Below are positions 32,927 through 42,922 of a stretch of DNA of 64,000 nucleotides, one piece after another. The DNA lies in the NCBI GenBank assembly GCA_963677695.2, contig CAXXUJ010000002.1, positions 1-64,000 on the forward strand. The letters are read 5' to 3'. The DNA is from SABI01 sp963677695. Lineage in GTDB: Bacteria > Spirochaetota > Spirochaetia > Sphaerochaetales > Sphaerochaetaceae. The notes beneath the pieces are model-generated. The model was given only the letters and a program-made list of their open reading frames with translations. It did no database searches and was not told the origin of the DNA. Positions within the stretch are counted from its first letter, which is position 1. Each line of letters starts with the position of its first letter. The translations under genes were made by a program, and so were the position numbers.

Positions 32927-34210
32927 TTAAATCCCCTCTACGATACCGTCAGCTGCTCTCATACCGCTTGCCCATGCTGCTGTAATACCTCTGCTTGTTC
33001 CCGCACCGTCTCCGGCAAGGTAGACATGCTCTGTCACACGGAAGCGGTCATCAAGGTAGACCGGTTTGTTCGCATAGAGCTTGATCTCAGGGTAGTACAT
33101 GATGGTCGAGGGGTGAAGTACACCGGGAACGATCGTGTCGAGGTGCTTCATCGCCTTCCAGATATTCCTGAGGATCTTTGAGGGCATGGCCAGTGAGATA
33201 TCACCGGGGCAGCAATCCTTCAGTGTGGGAGTGAAGTCGAAATAGTCGGAGTTGAAGGAATCTTCCTTGCTTCTCGAACCGAGACGGAAGTCGCCCACTC
33301 TCTGCATGAGAGGCCTTCCGCCTCCCATGAGGGCTGCCTGGAGTCCAAGGTTCTCTGCATAGGCCTGACCGCTTGCAAGCGGCTCAGTGAACTTGACTGT
33401 CTTGAGGATGGCGAAGTTCGCCATACCGTTTTCCCTGTTTCTTTCCTTCGAGTAGGCATGTCCGTTGACCGAGTACCAGGTATCACCGCGACCGGTTACA
33501 TACTTTTCCTTTACGACATGGGCATCCCCGCTGTTCGTACAGAACGTTCTCACCTTCTCATCAAAATAGAACTTCGGGTCATAATAGTCCTTGACGATAG
33601 GGTAGTGCTCGATCCTCGTCTCAACCCTCACTCCGATATCGACGATGTTGTCGACAAAGGGGACTGAGAGGGACTGGAGCATCATCTGAAGGAAATGGAA
33701 TCCTTGACGTCCGGGAGCGATGAGGAGTCTTTTGTACCCTATCTCCCTCTTATCGGTGGTGATCATTCTCTCATCGTCATCCACTGTGAGCATCTTCTCC
33801 CCGAGTGAGAGGGTGACGCCTAAGGCTGCAAGGTCTGCAAGCAGTTTCTTGATGAGAAGGAGACCTCCGTCTGTTCCTAAATGGGACTGCCTGATATCGA
33901 TCAGCGATCCGCCGAGCCTTTCCGCTCTCTTCTGATACACTTCGATATTGCTCTTATGGAGGATGTTGGGTGCAAGAAACTGTGTGACATGGTCAAGGTA
34001 ATGGTCGGCCGTTCCCTGATTCCAGTATTCCTGGGGGAAGCCGATGGGGTAGGTGAAGTTCATCTTGCAGTCGTTTCTCATACCGCCTGTTGAAAACTTC
34101 TCCTTGTCGATCATGAGAATCGAAGCATCGGGTTTCTTTCGGGCGATTTCAAAGGCCGCTCCCATACCTGCAGGTCCTGATCCGATAATGACTACATCAT
34201 ACTTATCCAC
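32927..34210 (-). CDS. FAD-dependent oxidoreductase (COG2509-like)
   Basis: A 427-residue flavoprotein. The N-terminal dinucleotide motif VVIIGSGPAGMGAAFEIA binds FAD. GGMRNDCKMNFTYPIGFP (near residue 42) and the C-terminal VYLAGDGAGTSRGITAAWASGMRAA (second FAD contact) are typical of the uncharacterised FAD-dependent dehydrogenases of COG2509. A GTG at 34210 with AAGGAG seven bases upstream fixes the start. The substrate is unknown; members are annotated as NAD(FAD)-utilising dehydrogenases. Divergent from the D-aminoacylase gene. Confidence 0.82.
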   Translation of the reverse strand: MDKYDVVIIGSGPAGMGAAFEIARKKPDASILMIDKEKFSTGGMRNDCKMNFTYPIGFPQEYWNQGTADHYLDHVTQFLAPNILHKSNIEVYQKRAERLGGSLIDIRQSHLGTDGGLLLIKKLLADLAALGVTLSLGEKMLTVDDDERMITTDKREIGYKRLLIAPGRQGFHFLQMMLQSLSVPFVDNIVDIGVRVETRIEHYPIVKDYYDPKFYFDEKVRTFCTNSGDAHVVKEKYVTGRGDTWYSVNGHAYSKERNRENGMANFAILKTVKFTEPLASGQAYAENLGLQAALMGGGRPLMQRVGDFRLGSRSKEDSFNSDYFDFTPTLKDCCPGDISLAMPSKILRNIWKAMKHLDTIVPGVLHPSTIMYYPEIKLYANKPVYLDDRFRVTEHVYLAGDGAGTSRGITAAWASGMRAADGIVEGI

Positions 34211-34334
34211 GTGCACACTCCTTAAACCATCAGAGAGTATACACAATCTCACCGAAGTGGTACAGGCTGTGACACTGAAATATCATAGGGATACCCTCTT
34301 GCTTTTTTCTCCCTCCTCTTCCATTGTTTTTCAT

Positions 34335-35846
34335 ATGGAATATGATCTTCTCATCACCAATGTCATGCTCGTCGACGGGTACTGGGATTTTCCCTACAAG
34401 GGAAGCGTTCTCATCCGTGACGGTATCATAGAGATCGTGAGCGGGTGCAGAATCAGACAGGAGGCGAAGGAAGAGCTTGACGGGAAAGGGCTCTACCTGA
34501 TCCCCGGTATCATCGACATGCACACCCATAGCGATCTTCCACTTGCTTCTTCCTCTCAGTTCTCCCATAAGATCCTTCAGGGGATCACCACAGAAGTGAT
34601 AGGAAACTGCGGAGCAGGTTCCTTCCCAATGAACTCTGCTCCCGAAATTCTCGGCTCTTCAGTTTCATTTCCTTCCGTGCATGAGTACATTGCAGCGTTC
34701 AACTCGTCTCCTCCTGCCTCCCATGCCTTCATTCTTCAGGCACACGCTCCGCTGAGGAGATCCGTCCTAGGGGAAGATGCCTCAAGGGCGGCAACAGAGG
34801 AAGACATAGAGAAGATGTGCACTCTCCTCAAAGATGCACTGGAAGGGGGAGCGAAAGGTTTTTCAACCGGACTCTATTACAATCCCTGCTCGTTCGCTGA
34901 TGAGAAGGAGCTGCTGGCACTCCTGCAGGTGGTTGCCGATTATGATGCTCTGTTTTCAGTTCATATCAGGGAAGAGGGGGACGGAGTCCTTGCATCCCTT
35001 GCTGAAGTGATAGTCCTTGCCCGGATGAAGCATGTACGCCTTCAGATATCACACCTGAAGGCGATAGGAGAAAAGAATCAGCATCGTGTGCCCGCTATGC
35101 TTGAGATGATTGAACGTGCCCATGAGAAGGGGTTGAGGGTACACTTTGATCAGTACCCCTATACCTGGGGAGTGACCTCCCTTTCTTCCCTCCTGCCCCC
35201 GAGAGTACTCGCTCTCAGCGATCAGGCAATGCGTGATGAGTTGAGTGATCCTGAAAAAAGGACAACGATCATAGAGGAAATGGAGCACCCCGAAGGATAT
35301 GAGAGCCTGGTACATCTCGTCGGTTTCGACGAGATTCGAATCATTTCCCATAAAACAAGGAAAGAGAGTGAACTGAAAAGCATCACTGAGATCGCACGTC
35401 AGTGGAATGTCGATCCCTATGATGCCCTTTTCACCCTGCTCCTTGCCTCAGACGGAACTGCCCTGATAAGCGATGTTACACAGAGCAGAGAATCACTTGA
35501 GATGATCATGCGCCACCCCCTGGGAACCTTCTGTACCGATGCTATCTACAGCGGAGAACATCTCCATCCCAGATGCACCAGTGCAGTGACCGACCTCCTT
35601 CGTGATTTCTACCGGAAGAAGGAAGTACTCACGCTTCCTGAGCATGTGAAGCGGATGAGTAGCCGCCCCGCAGCCATCCTCGGTCTCGAAAAACGGGGAA
35701 TCATCAGGAACGGGTTCGCTGCCGACCTCGTCCTTCTCGATATCCCAAAAGAGGGCGAAATCACCATAGAGATGGTGATGGTAGGGGGAAAGATAGCTGT
35801 ACAGAGGGGAATTCACAGGGAAGAATACACGACAGAGGTGCTCTGA
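34335..35846 (+). CDS. N-acyl-D-amino-acid deacylase (D-aminoacylase family amidohydrolase)
   Basis: A 503-residue amidohydrolase. HxH metal motif in IDMHTHSD (near residue 66), the Cys ligand in EVIGNCGAG, Glu in IHIREEG, His in QISHLKAIG and the Asp in FCTDAIYSGEHLHPR are the D-aminoacylase set. Such enzymes remove acyl groups from N-acyl-D-amino acids, often from cell-wall or peptide turnover. The frame is open far upstream, but residues before the ATG at 34335 lie over the divergent gene. No ribosome site is seen; a possible TTGCTT-17-CATTGT promoter (34299-34327) ends seven bases before the ATG. Confidence 0.87.
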   Translation: MEYDLLITNVMLVDGYWDFPYKGSVLIRDGIIEIVSGCRIRQEAKEELDGKGLYLIPGIIDMHTHSDLPLASSSQFSHKILQGITTEVIGNCGAGSFPMNSAPEILGSSVSFPSVHEYIAAFNSSPPASHAFILQAHAPLRRSVLGEDASRAATEEDIEKMCTLLKDALEGGAKGFSTGLYYNPCSFADEKELLALLQVVADYDALFSVHIREEGDGVLASLAEVIVLARMKHVRLQISHLKAIGEKNQHRVPAMLEMIERAHEKGLRVHFDQYPYTWGVTSLSSLLPPRVLALSDQAMRDELSDPEKRTTIIEEMEHPEGYESLVHLVGFDEIRIISHKTRKESELKSITEIARQWNVDPYDALFTLLLASDGTALISDVTQSRESLEMIMRHPLGTFCTDAIYSGEHLHPRCTSAVTDLLRDFYRKKEVLTLPEHVKRMSSRPAAILGLEKRGIIRNGFAADLVLLDIPKEGEITIEMVMVGGKIAVQRGIHREEYTTEVL

Positions 35847-35852
35847 GGGCTT

Positions 35853-37256
35853 TCAGCGACCAGAGCTTTTCAGTACGCCCTCGCTTTCAAGCAGATGTAG
35901 GAATATGATGCACCCGATTGTATCGGCACAGCCTCCCGGACTGAGGTTTCTCTCTTTGAACTTTTCATTTACATCACGCAGTCTGGAGAACTCCGCATCG
36001 TTTAATGCGCCGCCAGCTTCAAGATATGTTCCTGCTTCTTCGTGAACCCAGGAAAGAGCCTCAGCTCCTCCGCGTCCGAGTATATTTGTATCCTCGAAGG
36101 TGCTCATGATCTCCATTAATACCTGAATGAGACTTTCATCTCTTCCATATACCTTGAGAAGTTCCTTAAATCTTTCGTAGGAGGAGAAGATTACAGGAAA
36201 CCCCTGTTCAGCTTCACCTCGTATTCCCGTACTCTGTGTCTCCAGGTAGAGTTTCTCTCCGTAGGTGATCCCTTTCTCCAGAGTGCCGAGATCCTCCTCG
36301 ACAATTCCCGAGCAGAGAGAACGGAGGACCGACGGCATCTCTTCTACCGAATCACACAGCACAGCTGCTGAACTCAGGAGTCCGCAGGAGAAGATCATCC
36401 CCTTATGGGTATTTACCCCTCCTGTGGCACGGAACATTGCCCTTTCCCCCTCTTTTCCGATCTCTCGCAGGGAGGGGAACAGGGTCGCGTGTGCCTCTCC
36501 CTTCTCACACCCTGATCGATGAGCGATTTCGTAGAATGTTCTACCCAGAGCACTCGCGGATGAAAGAAAGGTCTGCAGATCCATATCATGATGGGATCCG
36601 TTGTCTTCCCTATCTACGAGTCCTGGTTTGGGAGTGAGGAGCACCTCTTCAGTGAGAGCTTTCTGCGCAAGGCGTGAGATGACGGAGGCTCGGTCATCCT
36701 CAAGGGAAAACGGAATGGCATGGAATCTATCATCTGCCAGAGAGGTTTCAAGGGAGAGGATTTTTACGTAAGGAGCGCTGAAGCGTATCCTCTGGGAAAT
36801 ATTTTCTGCAATCTTCTCTTTGGTATGCCGTTCTTCCCGTGCACACACGACTGCCGGTTCTCTGCAGAGAAAACAGGAGCGCGCCCCTGCTGACCGGCTC
36901 AGTTTTATCCCGTTCGGAGGAAAGACATCAATATCATAGAGTCTTCCAATCGGTGTCCCATCCTCTAGATCTGCTGTGACTGCTTTAATCTCCTCGGCAT
37001 CCTTTTCACACCTCAGGAGAGCAAAAGGACCGTCAGGAGCATATTCCAGAAATACGAGAGAAGACTCAGTAAGAGGTAACAGCCGGTTCAGGAGCTCCAG
37101 ATGCACTGCCCGCAACAGGGGGGAATCCTTTTTCTCTCCCGGAATATTGAGAGAGACTTCGATGTGAGTCATCGGATGTCTGGCCAGGGACTTCTGGATG
37201 AGAGCGGAGCGTTTTTCACGGCCGTCAAGAATATACTGATAGGATTTCAGGTTCAT
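35853..37256 (-). CDS. citXG: Fused CitX-CitG: citrate lyase prosthetic-group synthesis and transfer
   Basis: Makes and attaches the 2'-(5''-triphosphoribosyl)-3'-dephospho-CoA group of citrate lyase. Residues to about 170 are CitX-like (GRLYDIDVF ... SCFLCREPAVVCAREERHT), transferring the group to CitD. From about residue 180 the CitG domain follows (LTPKPGLVDREDNGSHHDMDLQTF, ATGGVNTHKGMIFS, SPGGCADTIG), making the precursor from ATP and dephospho-CoA. The start at 37256 is preferred; a start 18 codons upstream is possible. Last gene of the citrate operon. Fused citXG genes are known in other bacteria. Confidence 0.88.
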   Translation of the reverse strand: MNLKSYQYILDGREKRSALIQKSLARHPMTHIEVSLNIPGEKKDSPLLRAVHLELLNRLLPLTESSLVFLEYAPDGPFALLRCEKDAEEIKAVTADLEDGTPIGRLYDIDVFPPNGIKLSRSAGARSCFLCREPAVVCAREERHTKEKIAENISQRIRFSAPYVKILSLETSLADDRFHAIPFSLEDDRASVISRLAQKALTEEVLLTPKPGLVDREDNGSHHDMDLQTFLSSASALGRTFYEIAHRSGCEKGEAHATLFPSLREIGKEGERAMFRATGGVNTHKGMIFSCGLLSSAAVLCDSVEEMPSVLRSLCSGIVEEDLGTLEKGITYGEKLYLETQSTGIRGEAEQGFPVIFSSYERFKELLKVYGRDESLIQVLMEIMSTFEDTNILGRGGAEALSWVHEEAGTYLEAGGALNDAEFSRLRDVNEKFKERNLSPGGCADTIGCIIFLHLLESEGVLKSSGR

Positions 37257-37313
37257 ACTACTTCCCGTGGAATACAGGTCCGCACCTTGATGATGCGAAC
37301 CCGTACCCATATG

Positions 37314-38825
37314 CTACATTGAGACTTTTTCAGATCTGTTCTTTGATCTCATGATCAGTGACTTGACGATCGGATACCCGATGGATATCAGAGTCAGTAT
37401 GAACAGGGTGATACTGATAGGTGAATCGAAAAAGATCTTCATTGAATTATCAGAAATGGTGAATGCCCTTCTGAACGACTGTTCCATACTGTTTCCCACA
37501 ATGACCGCAAGGATCAAAGGAGAGGTCGGAATCTTTGCCTTGCCGAGCAGATAGCCGAGTACGCCGAACACCAGAAGGATATAGAAATCCATGATGCTGT
37601 TGCTGATGGCGTAGGCTCCGACAAAGGAGAGGCCGAGCACGATAGGATAGAGCACCTTCGGTGGTACCGCGAGTACTCTGACAAGCACCTTAGCCAATGG
37701 GATATTCACGACAGCGAGGATGACGTTGCCGATGAACATACTTGCGATCAGACCCCAGATAATGACAGGCTGCTGCTGAAAAAGAAGGGGGCCCGGTTTG
37801 AGACCGAGGATCATAAGAGCTCCCATCATGACCGCCGTTGTTCCTGATCCCGGGATTCCCAGGGTGAGCATAGGGATCATGGCGCCGACAGAAGCCGCGT
37901 TGTTCGCCGCTTCAGGAGCTGCCAGTCCTTCAATTGCCCCCTCCCCGAATTCATCAGGGTGTTTGGAGAACTGATGCTCATTGTTGTAGGCCATCAGCGA
38001 TGCCATGGTTCCACCCGCTCCGGGGAGCGCACCGACGAAGAACCCGAGGGGGGAACTGCGGAGGATAGGCAGCCAGCTGCGCTTCCAGTCATTCTTTGTG
38101 ATCCAGATTCTTCCGAAATCTGTCTGCACCTTCGCCTTTCCTTCCCTGATGTTCCAGAAACTCTTGAACACTTCTCCGAGAGCGAATATGGCGATGATAA
38201 CGATCAGGAAATCGATACCTGATTGCAATTCAAGAATTCCGAAGGTGAAACGCTGGACTCCAGACTGAGGATCGATACCGATAGTCGCTATCATGAGACC
38301 TATAGTCATGGCGATGAATCCCTTCACCCTGTTTCCCTTGCTCATCGAAGCTGTGGCTGCGAGGGCGAACACATAGAGCTGGAAATATTCGGCTGCACCG
38401 AATTTGACTGCGAAGCGGGCAACAGGAACGGAAACGAGAACCATGAAGATAGTAGCGATGATACCTCCGATGAACGAGGCTATAGCGGAGATGGCCAGAG
38501 CGGCTTCCGCTCTCCCTTTCTTTGTCATCGGGTACCCGTCGAACGTTGCTGCGACCGCTGCTCCGTCACCGGGAGTGTTGAGAAGAATCGAGGCACGGGA
38601 TCCGCCGAACATGGCTCCGTAGTAGACACCGCCCATCGTGATGAGCGCTGCTACCGGTCCCATGCTGAAGGTGAGGGGTAGAAGAACAGCAACACCTGTT
38701 GCCGGACCGAGTCCGGGAAGCATGCCGATGATCGTACCGAGAACACCGCCGATGGTGACCCACATGATATTTATTGGTTGAAGGGCTGTACCGAACCCAT
38801 GCATGAGCTGAATTATACTTTCCAT
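37314..38825 (-). CDS. tctA: Tripartite tricarboxylate transporter large permease TctA
   Basis: A 503-residue inner-membrane permease with about 12 helices. The two glycine-rich family repeats are clear: GMLPGLGPATGVAVLLPLTF (near residue 37) and GALPGAGGTMASLMAYNNEHQFSKHPDEFGEGAIEGLAAPEAANNA (near 262), with GIPGSGTTAVMMGAL after. With TctB and TctC it imports tricarboxylates by an ion gradient. The position between citrate lyase genes and citXG marks citrate as the likely substrate. It follows tctB by 10 bases. Confidence 0.93.
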   Translation of the reverse strand: MESIIQLMHGFGTALQPINIMWVTIGGVLGTIIGMLPGLGPATGVAVLLPLTFSMGPVAALITMGGVYYGAMFGGSRASILLNTPGDGAAVAATFDGYPMTKKGRAEAALAISAIASFIGGIIATIFMVLVSVPVARFAVKFGAAEYFQLYVFALAATASMSKGNRVKGFIAMTIGLMIATIGIDPQSGVQRFTFGILELQSGIDFLIVIIAIFALGEVFKSFWNIREGKAKVQTDFGRIWITKNDWKRSWLPILRSSPLGFFVGALPGAGGTMASLMAYNNEHQFSKHPDEFGEGAIEGLAAPEAANNAASVGAMIPMLTLGIPGSGTTAVMMGALMILGLKPGPLLFQQQPVIIWGLIASMFIGNVILAVVNIPLAKVLVRVLAVPPKVLYPIVLGLSFVGAYAISNSIMDFYILLVFGVLGYLLGKAKIPTSPLILAVIVGNSMEQSFRRAFTISDNSMKIFFDSPISITLFILTLISIGYPIVKSLIMRSKNRSEKVSM

Positions 38826-38835
38826 ACCATCCCCC

Positions 38836-39363
38836 TTAGAAACCGACCACGGGCATCATCGGAAGATATACCCCAAGCAGTTTATTGAATAAAATATAGA
38901 TGAAGAGACTGAACACGACGGAAACGATGATCACCGTCTTCCATTTTGTCTTTCCGTTGAACAGCAGCAGTTCTATTCCAAGGAAGAGGATCGTTGAAAG
39001 AACGTATCCAATCCTTCTGAACAGAATAGCGTAGAGAATACCATTGGCCACAGTGATTGCGATCTGCTTCGTATGAGGTTCAATGACAAAGGATTTCTTT
39101 TCTGTCTGTGTTTCAGATGCATTCTGTTCGGGACTGCCTGTTCTGACTTTCATTACCTGCTGTATGAGAAGTACGACACCTAAGATGGTCATGAGAATAC
39201 CGAGGGAAAGGGGGAACACCTTCGGGGCGTTTGGGTTACCGATGGCCGCCTCAGGAAGATTCAGTGTTTTGATCGAATAGGCTATACCCAGCACAATGCA
39301 CACAAAAGCAGAAATCAATGATATCTTCTGCGCAGAATCCGGGTTGAAGGAATGTTGTTTCAT
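38836..39363 (-). CDS. tctB: Tripartite tricarboxylate transporter small membrane subunit TctB
   Basis: A 175-residue protein with four predicted membrane segments separated by a polar loop (residues ~75-100), the TctB pattern. PKVFPLSLGILMTILGVVLL and the C-terminal FNKLLGVYLPMM are typical of the family. The ATG at 39363 has GGAG seven bases upstream; an in-frame TTG at 39375 is rejected. It lies between tctC and tctA in the conserved order. Confidence 0.88.
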   Translation of the reverse strand: MKQHSFNPDSAQKISLISAFVCIVLGIAYSIKTLNLPEAAIGNPNAPKVFPLSLGILMTILGVVLLIQQVMKVRTGSPEQNASETQTEKKSFVIEPHTKQIAITVANGILYAILFRRIGYVLSTILFLGIELLLFNGKTKWKTVIIVSVVFSLFIYILFNKLLGVYLPMMPVVGF

Positions 39364-39428
39364 AGTTGACTCCAAGGGAGGGGCAGGAGCTGAGAAAACT
39401 CAACTCCTGCAGTGTTAAGATCGTTAAT

Positions 39429-40436
39429 TTATTTGATCATCCCAATTTCTTTCAGGATCGATTCAAAGTCTGCATTCGCCTTGTCGAGGAACTGAGCGAA
39501 CTCAGGTGCATCCATGTAGGCATCGTCCCAGCCGTTTGCTTCTTCAGCAGCCTTCCATTCAGGAGTTGCGACGAGTTCCTTGAAGGTGTCTCTCCAGTAG
39601 CTCACTGCGTACTCAGGCATTTCGGGAGGTCCGAAGATTCCTCTCCAGTTCACGAAGGTTTCGTCGATACCCTGTTCCATACAGGTTGGGATATCAGCAA
39701 CGATACCGGTACCGACACGGTGGGGAGCTGTCTGTCCGAGAGCCTTGAGGTCGCCACTTTCGATGAGACCTGCGACTTCACTGAGACCGGTTGAGAAGAG
39801 GTCGATGTGTCCGCCAAGGACCTGTGCGACAGCAGAGTCGTCAAAACTGACATAGTCGATTTTGTTGAGGTTCTTCACTCCTGAAGCCTTAGCCATGATG
39901 AGGAACTGCAGGTGGTCCATTGAACCGGCTGAAGAAATGCCTCCGATTTTCACGCTCTTGATATCTGCCTTAAGGGCATCCATTACGTCAGCCATGGTGT
40001 TGTAGGGGGAGTCTGCCGCTACGACGAATACTGCGTAGTCAGCGATCAAACGTGCGAGGGGAGTGACGTCAGTGTGACCGAGTGTCGTTGTTCCTGCAAG
40101 CTTGGTGAGAAGGAGGGGGGCTGAGTAGACGGTGATGGTCCGTGCCTGACCCTTCATTTCCTGAAGGCTTGCTAGGTGGACAGATCCGCCTGCGCCGGGA
40201 TTGTTTCTCACGGGCATCGGTACACTAACGAGACCGGTGTCTTTCAGGACTTTCGCTGTGGTTCTGATGGTGAGGTCCCAGCCGCCGCCTGCGCCGCCTG
40301 GTGCTACGAAATCGAGGTTCCCGCTCGGATAGTTGTCAGCTGAGTCAGTTTCACCTGCTGCAAAGAGAGCAGAAGCCGAGGAAAGAATGAGTGTAACGAC
40401 CAGAAGAGCCATTACCAGTTTGTTCATACGTTTCAT
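39429..40436 (-). CDS. tctC: Tripartite tricarboxylate transporter substrate-binding protein TctC
   Basis: Periplasmic binding protein of the Bug/TctC family. Signal peptide residues 1-27 (ALFAAGE). The family motif DFVAPGGAGGGWDLTIRT (near residue 42) shapes the ligand pocket, with NNPGAGGSVHLASL and GGISSAGSMDHLQFL after. 335 residues. AAGGAG precedes the ATG. A perfect hairpin between citF and tctC may help give the binding protein its own mRNA stability or level. Confidence 0.93.
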   Translation of the reverse strand: MKRMNKLVMALLVVTLILSSASALFAAGETDSADNYPSGNLDFVAPGGAGGGWDLTIRTTAKVLKDTGLVSVPMPVRNNPGAGGSVHLASLQEMKGQARTITVYSAPLLLTKLAGTTTLGHTDVTPLARLIADYAVFVVAADSPYNTMADVMDALKADIKSVKIGGISSAGSMDHLQFLIMAKASGVKNLNKIDYVSFDDSAVAQVLGGHIDLFSTGLSEVAGLIESGDLKALGQTAPHRVGTGIVADIPTCMEQGIDETFVNWRGIFGPPEMPEYAVSYWRDTFKELVATPEWKAAEEANGWDDAYMDAPEFAQFLDKANADFESILKEIGMIK

Positions 40437-40459
40437 ATTGAACTCCTTTTTATGTGTGT

Positions 40460-40478
40460 CATCCGCACACTGCGGATG
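40460..40478 (-). other. Intercistronic hairpin between citF and tctC
   Basis: CATCCGCA and TGCGGATG form a perfect 8-bp stem with a 3-nt loop and no T-run after it. Likely an mRNA processing or stability element, not a terminator. Confidence 0.5.
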
Positions 40479-40485
40479 TACGCTT

Positions 40486-42024
40486 CTATGCTTTTACCTG
40501 CCGTACGACATCAAGTATGGTTCCGTCACGATACTCAACGACAGCTACTATTTTTTTCTCGAACTCGATAGGTTCGGGAATGCCTGCGAGTTTTTCCGCC
40601 TTCGCTTTCAGCTCCTCGATCGAGATGAGGGGAAGGCCGCTCTCTCTCAGTCGTTCGGTAACCAGAGGTCTCCTGGGATTCACAGCGATCCCTCTGTCGG
40701 TGACAAGGACATCCACGGTGGATCCTGGGGTGATTACTGTCTTGACGTTGTCTACGACCGTTGCACTTCGTCCCCTGATCAGTGGGGCGACGATAACCGA
40801 GAGTCCCGAGCCTATGGCGGTATCGGAGTGTCCACCGGAGGCGCCTCTGAGCACTCCGTCTGATCCGGTGAGCACATTGACATTGAAATTGGTATCGATT
40901 TCGAGTGCGCTGAGGACAACAACATTGATCTTGTTTACCGCACATCCCTTGTTGAGCGGGTTCGCATAGTAGGAAGCATCGATCTCGGAGTGGTAACGGT
41001 TCTCACCGATGGATCTGATCGCTTCACGATCGAAACTCTGTACGTCAAGAAGTCGTTTGATATACCCTTCTTCGTGCATCTTCACGATCTGTGCAGTAAT
41101 GCCACCGAGTGCCCAGTTTGCTCTGATATTCTGTTTCACCATGTATTCGTAAAGGAATTTCGTGGTGACCAGGGAGGCTCCCCCTGACCCGGTTTGCAGG
41201 GAGAATCCGTCCTCGAAATACCCTGAATTGACGATGACGCGAGCAGCAAGGGAGCCGATGAGAATGTCCCGGGGATTCTTGGAGTCCCGTGTCGCTCCGC
41301 TGCTGATGCCCGATGGATCACCTACCTGGTCCACTTTGACGATATAGTCGACCTGGTCCTGGTGGATGCTGAACGGTGTGTTCGGGTACTCGGCGATCAT
41401 GTCGGTGATGAGGACGACCTTGTTCGCATGCAATGCATCAACCTTGGCATACCCGAGGGATCCGCACGCGGACTGGCCGGTATAGCCGTTGGCGTTTCCG
41501 TACACGTCACAGGATGGGACGCCGAGGAATGCGACATCGATCTTCACCCGACCGGTTTCGATTGCTCGGGCACGCCCGCCGTGGGAATGGATCAGGATCG
41601 GTTTGTCCATAATTCCGTTCGAAATTGCCTCAGCAAGTTCCCCCCTGATTCCGGAGGTGTAGATCTGAGTGACCGTCTTTTCCTTGATGTGCTCTATTAG
41701 AGGGGCATGGACGGAACTGAGAGAGCTGGCGGCTACGGTCAGGTCCTTGATTCCCATATGTGAGATCACATCCATCACCATGTTTACTATCCCATCACCA
41801 TCACGGAAGTGGTGGTGAAAGGATATGGTCATGCCGTCTTTCAGTCCTGTCTTCAGGATGACCTGCTCAAGAGTGTCGACCAGCTTGTTAAGGCGGGGAA
41901 GGGAGCGATTTCCCTTGTCGATACGGACATGGGGTGTATGAGTATAGGCGCCTTCGAATGGCTTTCTGCCAAAGGCGGTTAGAATTTCTTCAGGAATATC
42001 GTGGTTGAGAATCACATCATTCAT
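40486..42024 (-). CDS. citF: Citrate lyase alpha subunit (citrate:acetyl-ACP transferase)
   Basis: A 512-residue CoA-transferase-like subunit that exchanges acetyl for citryl on the CitD carrier. Typical segments: ISFHHHFRDGD near residue 65, VAFLGVPSCDVYGNANGYTG near 172, GSGGASLVTTKFLYE near 280 and GASGGHSDTAIGSGLSVIVAPLIRGR near 398. Full length. It overlaps citE by 8 bases, consistent with coupled synthesis of the three lyase subunits. Confidence 0.95.
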   Translation of the reverse strand: MNDVILNHDIPEEILTAFGRKPFEGAYTHTPHVRIDKGNRSLPRLNKLVDTLEQVILKTGLKDGMTISFHHHFRDGDGIVNMVMDVISHMGIKDLTVAASSLSSVHAPLIEHIKEKTVTQIYTSGIRGELAEAISNGIMDKPILIHSHGGRARAIETGRVKIDVAFLGVPSCDVYGNANGYTGQSACGSLGYAKVDALHANKVVLITDMIAEYPNTPFSIHQDQVDYIVKVDQVGDPSGISSGATRDSKNPRDILIGSLAARVIVNSGYFEDGFSLQTGSGGASLVTTKFLYEYMVKQNIRANWALGGITAQIVKMHEEGYIKRLLDVQSFDREAIRSIGENRYHSEIDASYYANPLNKGCAVNKINVVVLSALEIDTNFNVNVLTGSDGVLRGASGGHSDTAIGSGLSVIVAPLIRGRSATVVDNVKTVITPGSTVDVLVTDRGIAVNPRRPLVTERLRESGLPLISIEELKAKAEKLAGIPEPIEFEKKIVAVVEYRDGTILDVVRQVKA

Positions 42025-42922
42025 GTCTTGTTCCTCTCTTCGTTGAGATGAGTCCGCTCGCTGCAGCTATCTCGAGGGTGCGCTCTGCTCTCGCTACGAT
42101 CGGTTTGTCGATCATTTTTCCGTCGATCGCAATGACACCGGAGCCTTTTGAATTCGCCTCTTCGATTGCCTCCATGACTTTGTATGCAAAGGAGATTTCC
42201 TTCTCGGATGGAGCGAACACATCATTGACTGTTTGAATCTGCCGGGGACTGATGATAGACTTCCCGTCGAACCCGAGCTGTTTGATAAGCTCAACTTCTT
42301 TCCTGAAGCCTTCTTCGTTGTTCAGATCCGAATAGACCGTATCATATGCCTGAATCCCTGCTGCACGTGCCGCATTCACCACGGCAGAACGGGCGTACAG
42401 GAGTTCGATACCTTCAGGACTCCTATTCGTTTTCATGGCAGTGACATAGTCCTCGGCACCGATGGCGATACCGACAAGGCGGTCACTGGCCTGTGCGATC
42501 TCATAGGCATGGAGCACACCTGTGGGTGACTCGATGGCGGCAATCAGGCCGATGGAACCGACGGGGTATCCATTCTTCCTTTCTTCTGCCTCAATGAGGT
42601 CAGCTACCTCTTCAATATCTTTAGCCGTATCTGTTTTCGGAAGGCGGATGATATCGGGACGGGCTTTGACGATCGCTCTGATATCTTCCCTTCCATAGGG
42701 GGTGTCAAGGCCATTGATTCTTACCACTGTTTCTATTCCTTCGAAATCAAAGGTGCGAAGGCTCTTGTAGACAAGGAGGCGTGCCGCATCCTTCTGACGG
42801 AATGAAACGGAATCTTCGAGGTCGATCATGATCGAATCTGAGTGATAGATGGCAGCATCCCTGATGATGCCTGCGTTGTTTCCGGGAACATAGAGCATCG
42901 TTCTCCGTAGTCGGTTCTTCAT
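42017..42922 (-). CDS. citE: Citrate lyase beta subunit (citryl-ACP lyase)
   Basis: Cleaves citryl-ACP to oxaloacetate and acetyl-ACP. HpcH/HpaI-type TIM barrel: MLYVPGNNAGI (residues 9-19), SIMIDLEDSVSFRQKDAAR, RINGLDTPYGREDI and IAAIESPTGVLHAYEIA, followed by IAIGAEDYV and FDGKSIISPRQI. These hold the metal-binding Glu and Asp and the substrate Arg. 301 residues. Overlaps citD by 4 bases. Confidence 0.95.
   Translation of the reverse strand: MKNRLRRTMLYVPGNNAGIIRDAAIYHSDSIMIDLEDSVSFRQKDAARLLVYKSLRTFDFEGIETVVRINGLDTPYGREDIRAIVKARPDIIRLPKTDTAKDIEEVADLIEAEERKNGYPVGSIGLIAAIESPTGVLHAYEIAQASDRLVGIAIGAEDYVTAMKTNRSPEGIELLYARSAVVNAARAAGIQAYDTVYSDLNNEEGFRKEVELIKQLGFDGKSIISPRQIQTVNDVFAPSEKEISFAYKVMEAIEEANSKGSGVIAIDGKMIDKPIVARAERTLEIAAASGLISTKRGTRHE

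Noticed and set aside
35846..35883. GAGGGC...GCCCTC inverted repeat between the D-aminoacylase and citXG as a bidirectional terminator
   Set aside because: Six base pairs with a 26-nt loop and no T-run on either side; too weak to call.
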